The translations under genes were made by a program, and so were the position numbers. A DNA stretch of 30,136 bases. Origin: CAZYJD01 sp964647785. Lineage in GTDB: Bacteria > Bacteroidota > Bacteroidia > NS11-12g > UBA9320. The stretch is from positions 1 to 30,136 of the forward strand of contig CAZYJD010000019.1 in the NCBI GenBank assembly GCA_964647785.1. Reading direction: 5' to 3'. The notes under the pieces are model-generated. The model ran no database searches. It was given only the letters and a program-made list of their open reading frames with translations, and had not been told where the DNA came from. Positions 1 to 6,501 of the stretch are shown here, piece after piece; the stretch's first letter is position 1, and each line of letters opens with the position of its first letter.

Positions 1-1074
1 GGAATACTCAAGGAAAAGTCACTCTCCATTGTATCCATGGTACCTGAGAGCATCGCCCGTTTGAAAAAAGAAGGGCATGAATTTCTGGTAGAAAATGGGG
101 CTGGGACGGAAAGTGATTTCACGGATGCTCAATATTCTGAGGTGTCTGAATTATTGCCCCGTGGCGAAGTGTTAAAGCGCGCAGACATTTTGGTAAGTGT
201 GCAGCCTCCATCGGTTGATGATTTAAAGCAGATCAAAGAAAGCGCCTGGCTGATCACCAATACAGAGCGCTTCAGCAACTCCAATGCATTGGATGTATTC
301 AGCTCTTTTTCATTCCGCGTGCTGAGCATGGATGAAATTCCAAGAACGAGCATTGCACAGAGCATGGATGTACTAAGTAGCATGGCTTCTTTGGCAGGCT
401 ATCGGGCTGTTTTGTTGGCAGCCACATATTTCACCCGATACTTTCCAATGATGATTACAGCTGCAGGAAGCATCAAACCGGCTAAAGTCCTGGTGATTGG
501 TGCTGGTGTGGCGGGTTTACAGGCCATCGCCACTGCAAGGCGACTGGGTGCTCAGGTGGAAGCATTTGATGTGCGATCAGCAGTTAAAGAGGAAGTGCAG
601 AGTCTTGGGGCGAAGTTTGTAGAAGTTGAGGGAGCAAGAGAGGACAGCGGTGCCGGGGGATATGCGGTAGAACAGAGCGAGGAATTTCTTCAGCGCCAAA
701 AAGCTGAGGTTCAAAAGCGGGCGATGCAAAGCGATATCATTATTACCACCGCCCAGATAAGAGGTAGAAAAGCGCCCTTGTTGGTGAGCAAGGAGACTGT
801 TGAAGCCATGCGGCCAGGATCTGTTATTGTAGATTTGGCATCATCGACAGGTGGGAATTGCGAGCTGACCCGCGATGGAGAGCTTTGTGAAGTAGGGGGG
901 GTGAAGATTATCGGCAACAGCCAGCTGGCCTATGAAATGAAACAGGATGCCAGCTTGTTGTACGGCAACAATGTGGTGAATTTTCTCAAGTACTATATTC
1001 AACAAAAGGAAGCGGGTCGGTCTGCGGAAGATGCAATATGTAAATCGGTGCAGGTTTACCCAACTCAAGACTAG
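1..1074 (+). CDS. pntAA: NAD(P) transhydrogenase subunit alpha part 1 (5' end outside the window)
   Basis: This is the NAD(H)-binding domain I subunit of the proton-translocating transhydrogenase, which passes hydride between NADH and NADP+ on the cytoplasmic face of the inner membrane. The frame is open from base 1 and reads GILKEKSLSIV before the first ATG at 37. PntA proteins begin with M-x-x-G-I-x-K-E, so the true start lies only a few codons upstream and the ATG at 37 is internal. The dinucleotide-binding loop is visible as VLVIGAGVAG followed by the acidic end of the second strand (EAFDVR). The membrane part is encoded separately downstream, so this is the split three-subunit form known from Rhodospirillum rubrum rather than the fused E. 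coli form. The next gene starts 4 nt after the stop codon. Confidence 0.95.
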   Translation, partial: GILKEKSLSIVSMVPESIARLKKEGHEFLVENGAGTESDFTDAQYSEVSELLPRGEVLKRADILVSVQPPSVDDLKQIKESAWLITNTERFSNSNALDVFSSFSFRVLSMDEIPRTSIAQSMDVLSSMASLAGYRAVLLAATYFTRYFPMMITAAGSIKPAKVLVIGAGVAGLQAIATARRLGAQVEAFDVRSAVKEEVQSLGAKFVEVEGAREDSGAGGYAVEQSEEFLQRQKAEVQKRAMQSDIIITTAQIRGRKAPLLVSKETVEAMRPGSVIVDLASSTGGNCELTRDGELCEVGGVKIIGNSQLAYEMKQDASLLYGNNVVNFLKYYIQQKEAGRSAEDAICKSVQVYPTQD

Positions 1075-1078
1075 GTAT

Positions 1079-1396
1079 ATGGAAGAATTGATAGCTTTTT
1101 TAGAAGCGTATTATCTGATGATTTTTTTGCTGGTATTCACGGTGATACTGGGGTTTGAAGTCATCAGCAAGGTTCCTACAGTATTGCATACTCCATTGAT
1201 GTCAGGGACCAATGCGGTGAGCGGTATTGTGATCATTGGCGCCATTTTGCTGATCAGACAAAGTGAACCGGGCGACGTGTTTAAAATTGCGCTCGGCACG
1301 ATTGGCATTGCCTTGGCCATGATCAATGTAGCCGGTGGTTTTGCGGTTACCCAGCGCATGCTGGAGATGTTCAACAAAAAGAAGAAGCAAAAATGA
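1079..1396 (+). CDS. pntAB: NAD(P) transhydrogenase subunit alpha part 2
   Basis: A small membrane subunit of 105 residues carrying the alpha-side helices of the proton channel. I place the start at ATG 1079 (MEELIAFLEAYY), which gives the usual length for PntAB. A longer reading from 1031 would overlap pntAA and add a hydrophilic leader unlike the family. Three hydrophobic segments are visible (around FLLVFTVILGF, VSGIVIIGAILLI and IALGTIGIALAMINVAGGF), followed by a basic tail ending KKKKQK. The stop codon overlaps the pntB start in an ATGA arrangement, which implies translational coupling. Confidence 0.93.
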   Translation: MEELIAFLEAYYLMIFLLVFTVILGFEVISKVPTVLHTPLMSGTNAVSGIVIIGAILLIRQSEPGDVFKIALGTIGIALAMINVAGGFAVTQRMLEMFNKKKKQK

Positions 1397-2787
1397 AAGC
1401 ACAGGTAATCTTTGATTTGGCATATATGCTGGGTTCTGTCGCTTTCGTATTGGGCTTGCGTAATCTGAGCTCTCCAGACACTGCACGCAAGGGAAATATG
1501 CTGGCCGCAATTGGTATGGGACTGGCCATTCTTGCTGCACTCTTTTATCCGCTGGAGAATGACCACGGCAATTTTATCTGGATTATTCTCGGGTTGTTGG
1601 GCGGTGCAGCCATAGGGGTGTATGCAGCCCGCAAGGTTGCCATGACATCCATGCCGCAGATGGTTTCCATTTTTAACGGTTTGGGGGGTGCTACCGCCAT
1701 GCTGATTGGCATCGTTGAGTACCGAGGTCTTTCTGCCGAGGAATGGTTATTATCTCAGGCGGCTATCGTGGTCTTTGCGCTATTGGTGGGTGCGGTTTCT
1801 TTCAGTGGAAGTATACTGGCTTACCTCAAACTGGAAGGGAAGGTTAACGACAAGAAAGTGACCTTGCCTGGCCATTCCACGATCAATATCTTTTTGATGT
1901 TGGTTCTGCTGGTGGGAGGTGTTTATCTGAGTTGGGTGGGAGCACTTTCTGAAATCTGGTTCGTTGTGTTTGTGTTGTTGAGCCTCATCTACGGCTTGAG
2001 TTTTGTGGCTCCGATTGGGGGAGCTGACATGCCGGTGGTCATCTCATTGCTCAACAGCTTTACCGGGATTTCTGCGGCGGCTGCAGGTTTTGTTTATGGC
2101 AATCTGATGATGATTGTGGGCGGTATACTAGTAGGGGCCTCAGGTACTATTTTGACCTTGATGATGTGCAAGGCCATGAATCGCTCATTGTGGAACGTCA
2201 TTATTGGTGGTTTTGGAAGCAGTTCTGCTTCTGTTGAAGTTAGTGGAGACCAAAACATCAAAGAAGTAGGGCTCAATGATGCTGCCATTCAACTGTTCTA
2301 CAGCAAGAATGTATTAATGGTTCCTGGTTATGGACTGGCCGTGGCACAGGCACAAAATCTTTGTAAAGACTTGCAAGATTTACTGGAAGAAAATGGGGTA
2401 GAAGTGCGCTACGGAATTCATCCTGTAGCCGGTAGGATGCCGGGACACATGAATGTTTTGCTGGCAGAAGCCGATGTGCCCTATCCCAATTTATTAGACC
2501 TCGAAGCGAGCAATGATTTTATTCCCCAATGCGATGTGGTGGTGGTGATCGGTGCCAACGATGTGGTGAACCCATCGGCTGAAAGAGATCCTTCCAGTAG
2601 CATTTATGGCATGCCTGTATTGAAAGTGTGGCAGGCTAAAAGCACCATCGTGATGAAGCGAAGCATGAACAAGGGCTATGCCGGCATAGAAAACCCTCTG
2701 TTTTTTGAAGAAAATACCCGCATGCTGTTTGGAGACGCCAAGCAAAGCCTCCAGGCACTGGTGAGTGAAGTGAAGGGGTTGATGTGA
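1393..2787 (+). CDS. pntB: NAD(P) transhydrogenase subunit beta
   Basis: A 464-residue beta subunit that provides the rest of the transmembrane proton channel and the NADP(H)-binding domain III. About eight or nine hydrophobic helices fill the first ~280 residues. The C-terminal ~180 residues form the soluble NADP domain, with the family landmarks GYGLAVAQAQ, HPVAGRMPGHMNVLLAEA, VVVIGANDVVNPSA and KRSMNKGYAGIENPLF all present. The start ATG overlaps the pntAB stop by 4 nt. The complex is expected to use the proton gradient to make NADPH, which malic enzyme and HMG-CoA reductase in this window respectively also make and consume. No clear terminator follows. The gap downstream is filled with repeats. 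Confidence 0.96.
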   Translation: MKAQVIFDLAYMLGSVAFVLGLRNLSSPDTARKGNMLAAIGMGLAILAALFYPLENDHGNFIWIILGLLGGAAIGVYAARKVAMTSMPQMVSIFNGLGGATAMLIGIVEYRGLSAEEWLLSQAAIVVFALLVGAVSFSGSILAYLKLEGKVNDKKVTLPGHSTINIFLMLVLLVGGVYLSWVGALSEIWFVVFVLLSLIYGLSFVAPIGGADMPVVISLLNSFTGISAAAAGFVYGNLMMIVGGILVGASGTILTLMMCKAMNRSLWNVIIGGFGSSSASVEVSGDQNIKEVGLNDAAIQLFYSKNVLMVPGYGLAVAQAQNLCKDLQDLLEENGVEVRYGIHPVAGRMPGHMNVLLAEADVPYPNLLDLEASNDFIPQCDVVVVIGANDVVNPSAERDPSSSIYGMPVLKVWQAKSTIVMKRSMNKGYAGIENPLFFEENTRMLFGDAKQSLQALVSEVKGLM

Positions 2788-2805
2788 GCAGGGATTTCTG
2801 ATTTC

Positions 2806-2838
2806 TCCCGCCCAGCCACAGCAGGCACGCGCGGCGGG
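2806..2838 (+). repeat. 33-bp dispersed repeat, copy 1 (inverted relative to copy 2)
   Basis: This GC-rich unit begins TCCCGCC and ends GGCGGG. Its exact reverse complement lies at 3155-3187, 316 bp away, with no mismatch over 33 bases. With the following base (A at 2839), this copy has 7-bp terminal inverted repeats (TCCCGCC and GGCGGGA), so a single copy could also fold as a stem with a ~20-nt loop. It is much more GC-rich than its surroundings. Flanking bases are not shared between copies, which marks the 33 bp as a discrete unit. Confidence 0.9.
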
Positions 2839-2843
2839 ACTGA

Positions 2844-2871
2844 TTCCTAATTCCTAATTCCTAGTTTCTTT
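2844..2871 (+). repeat. Period-7 repeat array, TTCCTAA type
   Basis: Four consecutive 7-mers can be read: TTCCTAA, TTCCTAA, TTCCTAG and TTTCTTT. The array begins five bases after copy 1 of the 33-bp repeat. It shares the 7-base period and pyrimidine-rich strand bias with the arrays at 3080 and 3231. Confidence 0.75.
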
Positions 2872-3079
2872 CCTCACAACCTGCCTTCAGTGACTGGACG
2901 GGTTGCAAATTCGCTCAGATAATAGCTACCCTATTTATTGCCCTTTTGCCTCTTTAGCTAGTGAATAGTTGATTGTTTTTAGTGAATAATGAGCATAAAA
3001 AGAGCTTACTGGCCCATAAACGCCCAATAAAGATCAATGTTAAACCAAAACGGTCAATGCTATTTAGGGATGTACAGCC

Positions 3080-3114
3080 TCTTGCTTCTGACCTCTGACT
3101 TCTTGTCTCTCACA
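3080..3114 (+). repeat. Period-7 repeat array, TCTGACC type
   Basis: Five 7-mers in phase, each starting TCT: TCTTGCT, TCTGACC, TCTGACT, TCTTGTC, TCTCACA. The 21 bases at 3079-3099 recur exactly at 3230-3250 at the start of the next array. Confidence 0.8.
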
Positions 3115-3154
3115 GATTCCAGGGATGAATGCTTCGCTTTTTTTGTTTCTCACA

Positions 3155-3187
3155 CCCGCCGCGCGTGCCTGCTGTGGCTGGGCGGGA
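3155..3187 (-). repeat. 33-bp dispersed repeat, copy 2 (inverted)
   Basis: Exact reverse complement of the unit at 2806-2838. The two copies could pair to form a long stem enclosing 316 bases, including one of the period-7 arrays. It is flanked by T-rich sequence on the left and A-rich sequence on the right. Confidence 0.9.
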
Positions 3188-3230
3188 CAGAATACCACAG
3201 AAGAAAAAAGCTGACGCTTTTTATTGTCGC

Positions 3231-3293
3231 TCTTGCTTCTGACCTCTGACCTCTGGCTTCTAGTTTCTAGTTTCTGGCTTCTTACCTCTAAAA
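3231..3293 (+). repeat. Period-7 repeat array, TCTGACC/TCTAGTT type
   Basis: Nine 7-mers in perfect phase, all starting TCT: TCTTGCT, TCTGACC, TCTGACC, TCTGGCT, TCTAGTT, TCTAGTT, TCTGGCT, TCTTACC, TCTAAAA. The pattern resembles the short tandemly repeated repetitive heptamers described in filamentous cyanobacteria, but relatedness is not shown here. Confidence 0.85.
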
Positions 3294-3324
3294 TCTCCAC
3301 ACCACAATCTAATTGCGAAGCATC

Positions 3325-3332
3325 TATCTTTG
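3325..3332 (+). promoter_or_regulatory. Candidate -7 promoter box of hisS (TATCTTTG)
   Basis: Exact match to the Bacteroidota TAnnTTTG box, ending four bases before the hisS ATG at 3337. In this promoter class transcription starts a few bases past the box, so the message would be leaderless or almost so. No good -33 TTTG lies 17-23 bp upstream, so confidence is moderate. Confidence 0.5.
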
Positions 3333-3336
3333 CCAG

Positions 3337-4689
3337 ATGCAAAAACCATCTCTCCCCAAAGGTACCCGCGATTTTGGTCCGGAACAGATGCAGAAAAGGC
3401 GATATCTATTGAGCACGATCGAAAAGGTGTATCAGCTTTACGGTTTTGTTCCTATTGAAACCCCTGCCATGGAGCAGTTATCTACCCTCACGGGCAAGTA
3501 TGGAGAAGAAGGCGATAAGCTGCTTTTCAGAATCCTCAATTCAGGAGATTTCTTGAAGAAGGCTGAGCAAAATGATTTGAATAGCTTTGATCAACTGATG
3601 CCGAAAATTGCTGAAAAGGGATTGAGGTATGACCTCACGGTTCCATTTGCGCGATTTGTGGTCATGCATCGCAATGAATTGAGCTTCCCTTTCAGACGTT
3701 ATCAGATGCAGCCTGTATGGCGGGCTGACAGACCACAAAAGGGCCGTTACAGGGAGTTCTGGCAATGTGATGCAGATATCATTGGTACAGAAAGCCTTTT
3801 GTCTGAAGCCGACCTTTTGGCCATCTATCGCGATGTTTTTCAATCTCTTGGCATAGGAGTGAAGCTAATGGTGAATCACCGCAAGGTTCTGGAAGGCATT
3901 GCAGGACTCGCCGGGCTGGCTGATCATTTTCAGGCTTTTACCGTTGCCATTGATAAGCTAGATAAAATTGGCTGGGAAGGCGTGAGCCCCGAACTTTTGG
4001 GAATGGGATTAATGGAGCATCAGCTGGCCGATTTACAGGAGCAGATGAAGGAGAGAATTTTTGAAGAATCTACATTGGCGCATTTGAAAACACTGCTGAA
4101 GGATTCATCTGTTGCGCAACAAGGATTGCATGAACTGGAGCATCTACTCGCTTACAAAAAAGCTGGAAATAATGATTTTGAGGTGGTTTTAAATCTCAGC
4201 CTGGCTCGAGGACTTGATTATTATACCGGATGCATTTTCGAGGCAGTTCCAACCGAAATGAAAATGGGCAGTATTTCAGGAGGAGGCCGATATGCCAATT
4301 TAACGGAGGTTTTTGGGCTGCCAAATATGAGTGGGGTAGGCATTTCTTTTGGAATTGACCGGATTTATGATGTGCTGGAAGAATTGGAACGCTGGCCTGC
4401 AGAAAGTGCCGAAGGAAGCAAAATGTTGCTTTGCCATTTCGATGAAAAAGGGCTCATACATTGCCTGCAACTGGCCTCTGAATTGCGTGCAGGCGGCTTG
4501 GCAGTTGAAGTCTATCCGGAAATAAAGAAACTCGGCAAACAACTGGACTATGCCAATAAAAAGGGCATTTCTTATGCCTTGATTTGTGGCGAAGAAGAAA
4601 TGGAGAGTGGCATTTACAGCCTCAAAGATCTCGAAAAAGGAAGCCAGGTAAAGCTCAATAAAGAAGACCTTTTAAGCCATTTAAGATAA
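3337..4689 (+). CDS. hisS: Histidine--tRNA ligase
   Basis: Class II aminoacyl-tRNA synthetase of 450 residues that charges tRNA-His. I choose ATG 3337 (MQKPSLPKGTRDFGP), the standard HisRS N-terminus with the KGTRDF motif. An in-frame TTG at 3313 would add eight unconserved residues. Motif 2 is visible (RYREFWQCDADI), as are the histidine-specific blocks LARGLDYYTGCIFEA and GSISGGGRYANL. The last ~90 residues form the anticodon-binding domain. The gene stands alone between the repeat gap and the convergent dxs, whose stop codon is 29 nt away. Confidence 0.97.
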   Translation: MQKPSLPKGTRDFGPEQMQKRRYLLSTIEKVYQLYGFVPIETPAMEQLSTLTGKYGEEGDKLLFRILNSGDFLKKAEQNDLNSFDQLMPKIAEKGLRYDLTVPFARFVVMHRNELSFPFRRYQMQPVWRADRPQKGRYREFWQCDADIIGTESLLSEADLLAIYRDVFQSLGIGVKLMVNHRKVLEGIAGLAGLADHFQAFTVAIDKLDKIGWEGVSPELLGMGLMEHQLADLQEQMKERIFEESTLAHLKTLLKDSSVAQQGLHELEHLLAYKKAGNNDFEVVLNLSLARGLDYYTGCIFEAVPTEMKMGSISGGGRYANLTEVFGLPNMSGVGISFGIDRIYDVLEELERWPAESAEGSKMLLCHFDEKGLIHCLQLASELRAGGLAVEVYPEIKKLGKQLDYANKKGISYALICGEEEMESGIYSLKDLEKGSQVKLNKEDLLSHLR

Positions 4690-4700
4690 TTGCGGTCTTC

Positions 4701-4715
4701 GCTCAAGCCTTGAGC
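4701..4715. terminator. Small hairpin between convergent hisS and dxs
   Basis: GCTCAA and TTGAGC form a 6-bp stem around GCC, placed exactly between the two stop codons. It could serve both strands, but neither side carries a U-tract, so a role in termination is only a possibility. Confidence 0.35.
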
Positions 4716-4718
4716 ACC

Positions 4719-6497
4719 TTAACGGTTTAGATTGGAAAGCATCTTGTGGATTTGTTTGGCAAGGGTTGAACCATCAAGCCCATAAGCATGCAATTGGCCT
4801 TCTCTGCTATCGTGTTCTATGATCTCATCCGGAAATCCAAACCTTAGGAGGGGAGTTTGAAGGTCATTTTCCAGCATGTGGGTGGCTATGCTTTCACCAA
4901 AACCTCCGGAGAGGGTTCCATCTTCATGGGTAACGATTAGGCGGTGCTGTGGGATGAGTTGATTGAGCAAAGCAGTATCCAAGGGTTTGAGGAAGCGCAT
5001 ATCCATCAGGCTTGCACCATGGCCCAACGCTTCGAGATGGTCCGCAGCTATTTGAAGTTCATTCACTGCATGACCTAGACCAAGCAAGAGCACATCCTTT
5101 CCTGAAGTTACAAGCCTGGCTTTTCCAATCGGCAGCTGCTCTGGTTCTGAATCAATGCCAATGCCCGGACCTCTACCCTTGGGATATCGGATGGCAAAGG
5201 CATTATCTGCTTGCAATGCCGTATGCATCATATTGCGTAATTCCCCTTCATTGGAAGGAGCGGCAACAATTAAATTGGGCACAGCCTTTAAGTAACTCAG
5301 GTCGTAAAGGCCGTGGTGTGTTGCTCCATCTTCACCAACCACTCCTGCCCGATCCAAACAGAAAATTACTGGGATGTTTTGCAGAGCAACATCGTGAATA
5401 AGCTGATCGTAGGCCCTTTGCATAAAAGTGCTGTAGATATGGCAGAATGGTCGAAATCCTTCAAGCGCCAGTCCAGCAGAGAAGGTTACTGCATGTTGTT
5501 CGGCAATGCCTACGTCAAACACCCGGTGGGGCATTTTTTCCTGCAGAATGATCATGCTGCTTCCAGTGGGCATGGCAGGGGTGATTCCCAAAACGCGTTC
5601 ATCCTTCAAGGCCAGTTCAAGCAAAGTCTTGCCGAACACTTCTTGAAATTTTTCTCCGATCGTATCCGTTTTTTCTTTCCCGACTTTAACGTATTTGGCG
5701 GCACTATGCCATTTGGTTTGCTCCTTTTCAGCAGGGGCATAGCCTTTGCCTTTGATGGTTTTAATGTGCAGAATTCTGGGGCCTTTTAACTTCTTTTGTT
5801 CCTCAAGGCTGCTCAGCAGAGCCGGAAGATCATGACCATCGATGGGGCCATAATAAGGCAAGTGTAAACTTCTGAACATATTGCTTACCCGGGTTTCTTT
5901 GCTCAATTCATTGAGGTGTTGGCCGATGGCTCCATGATTGGGGTCGATGCCCATCTGGTTATCGTTGATCACCACCAGTACATTGGCATTTGAAACCCCA
6001 AGATTATTCAGGGCTTCCCAGGCCATGCCACCGGTGAGCGATCCATCTCCAATTACCGCAATATGTTGCCGTTCTTGATTTTTTAAGAAAGCGGCTTCGG
6101 CCATACCCAGAATTGCTGAAATAGACGTGCTGGAATGACCGGTTCCAAAATGATCGTAAGAACTTTCACTGATTTTCGGGAAACCACTGAGCCCCCCCTT
6201 CTTGCGAATGCTCGAAAGTTCTTTCATACGCCCGGTAAGAACCTTATGGCCGTAGGCTTGATGCCCCACATCCCATACGAGGCGGTCGTAAGGCGTATCA
6301 AAAACGTAATGCAGGGCAATACTCAGTTCAACCACACCAAGGTTGGCGCTGAAATGACCACCTTCCTGCAAAATGGTGTCAATCAAATATTGGCGCAACT
6401 CATTGCTTAGTTCTTCAAGTTGCTCCGGATTGAACCCCCTGAAATCATCAGGAGATGTAATATTTTGAAGCAGATGGTATGAAGAACCCTTTTTCAT
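4719..6497 (-). CDS. dxs: 1-deoxy-D-xylulose-5-phosphate synthase
   Basis: Thiamine-diphosphate enzyme that condenses pyruvate and glyceraldehyde 3-phosphate to DXP, the entry point of the MEP isoprenoid pathway and a precursor of thiamine and pyridoxal phosphate. The protein is 592 residues from ATG 6497, slightly short of the usual ~620. Family residues are in place: H48 in GGHFSANLG, the ThDP/Mg site GDGSLTGG at 150-157, and the catalytic glutamate E333 in GIAEQHAVTFSAG. An in-frame ATG at 6521 lies inside maeB and would add eight residues. The 6497 start leaves a 4-nt gap after the maeB stop and suits the family N-terminus. No sign of decay is visible. It sits downstream of mevalonate-pathway genes, which is discussed under findings. 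Confidence 0.95.
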   Translation of the reverse strand: MKKGSSYHLLQNITSPDDFRGFNPEQLEELSNELRQYLIDTILQEGGHFSANLGVVELSIALHYVFDTPYDRLVWDVGHQAYGHKVLTGRMKELSSIRKKGGLSGFPKISESSYDHFGTGHSSTSISAILGMAEAAFLKNQERQHIAVIGDGSLTGGMAWEALNNLGVSNANVLVVINDNQMGIDPNHGAIGQHLNELSKETRVSNMFRSLHLPYYGPIDGHDLPALLSSLEEQKKLKGPRILHIKTIKGKGYAPAEKEQTKWHSAAKYVKVGKEKTDTIGEKFQEVFGKTLLELALKDERVLGITPAMPTGSSMIILQEKMPHRVFDVGIAEQHAVTFSAGLALEGFRPFCHIYSTFMQRAYDQLIHDVALQNIPVIFCLDRAGVVGEDGATHHGLYDLSYLKAVPNLIVAAPSNEGELRNMMHTALQADNAFAIRYPKGRGPGIGIDSEPEQLPIGKARLVTSGKDVLLLGLGHAVNELQIAADHLEALGHGASLMDMRFLKPLDTALLNQLIPQHRLIVTHEDGTLSGGFGESIATHMLENDLQTPLLRFGFPDEIIEHDSREGQLHAYGLDGSTLAKQIHKMLSNLNR

Positions 6498-6501
6498 GGC
6501 A

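Larger units (their letters stand above)
2788..3336. other. Repeat-rich gap of 549 bp between pntB and hisS, no convincing gene
   Basis: I see no protein with family features here. Short open frames exist on both strands, but their translations are low-complexity products of the repeats (Ser-Glu-Val-Arg-Ser-like runs on the minus strand). The gap holds a perfect 33-bp inverted repeat (2806-2838 and 3155-3187), three period-7 arrays (2844-2871, 3080-3114, 3231-3293), a 9-bp direct repeat TAGTGAATA (2959-2967 and 2980-2988), and a 7-bp AT-rich hairpin (AAAAAGC, loop TGAC, GCTTTTT) at 3205-3222. The last bases contain a -7-like promoter box for hisS. Confidence 0.85.

Noticed and set aside
37..39. 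ATG at 37 as the start of pntAA
   Set aside because: The frame is open upstream and encodes the conserved GILKEK N-terminus, so this Met is internal and the gene is cut by the window edge.
3037..3412. Open frames on both strands of the pntB-hisS gap encoding proteins of 60-90 residues
   Set aside because: Their sequences are translations of the period-7 arrays and the 33-bp repeat (runs such as LEVRSQKLETRSQ), with no domain, no conserved start and mutual overlap on opposite strands.
5012..5789. Long open frames on the plus strand opposite dxs
   Set aside because: They lie antisense to a fully conserved enzyme and have no family features. They are shadows of the dxs codon pattern.
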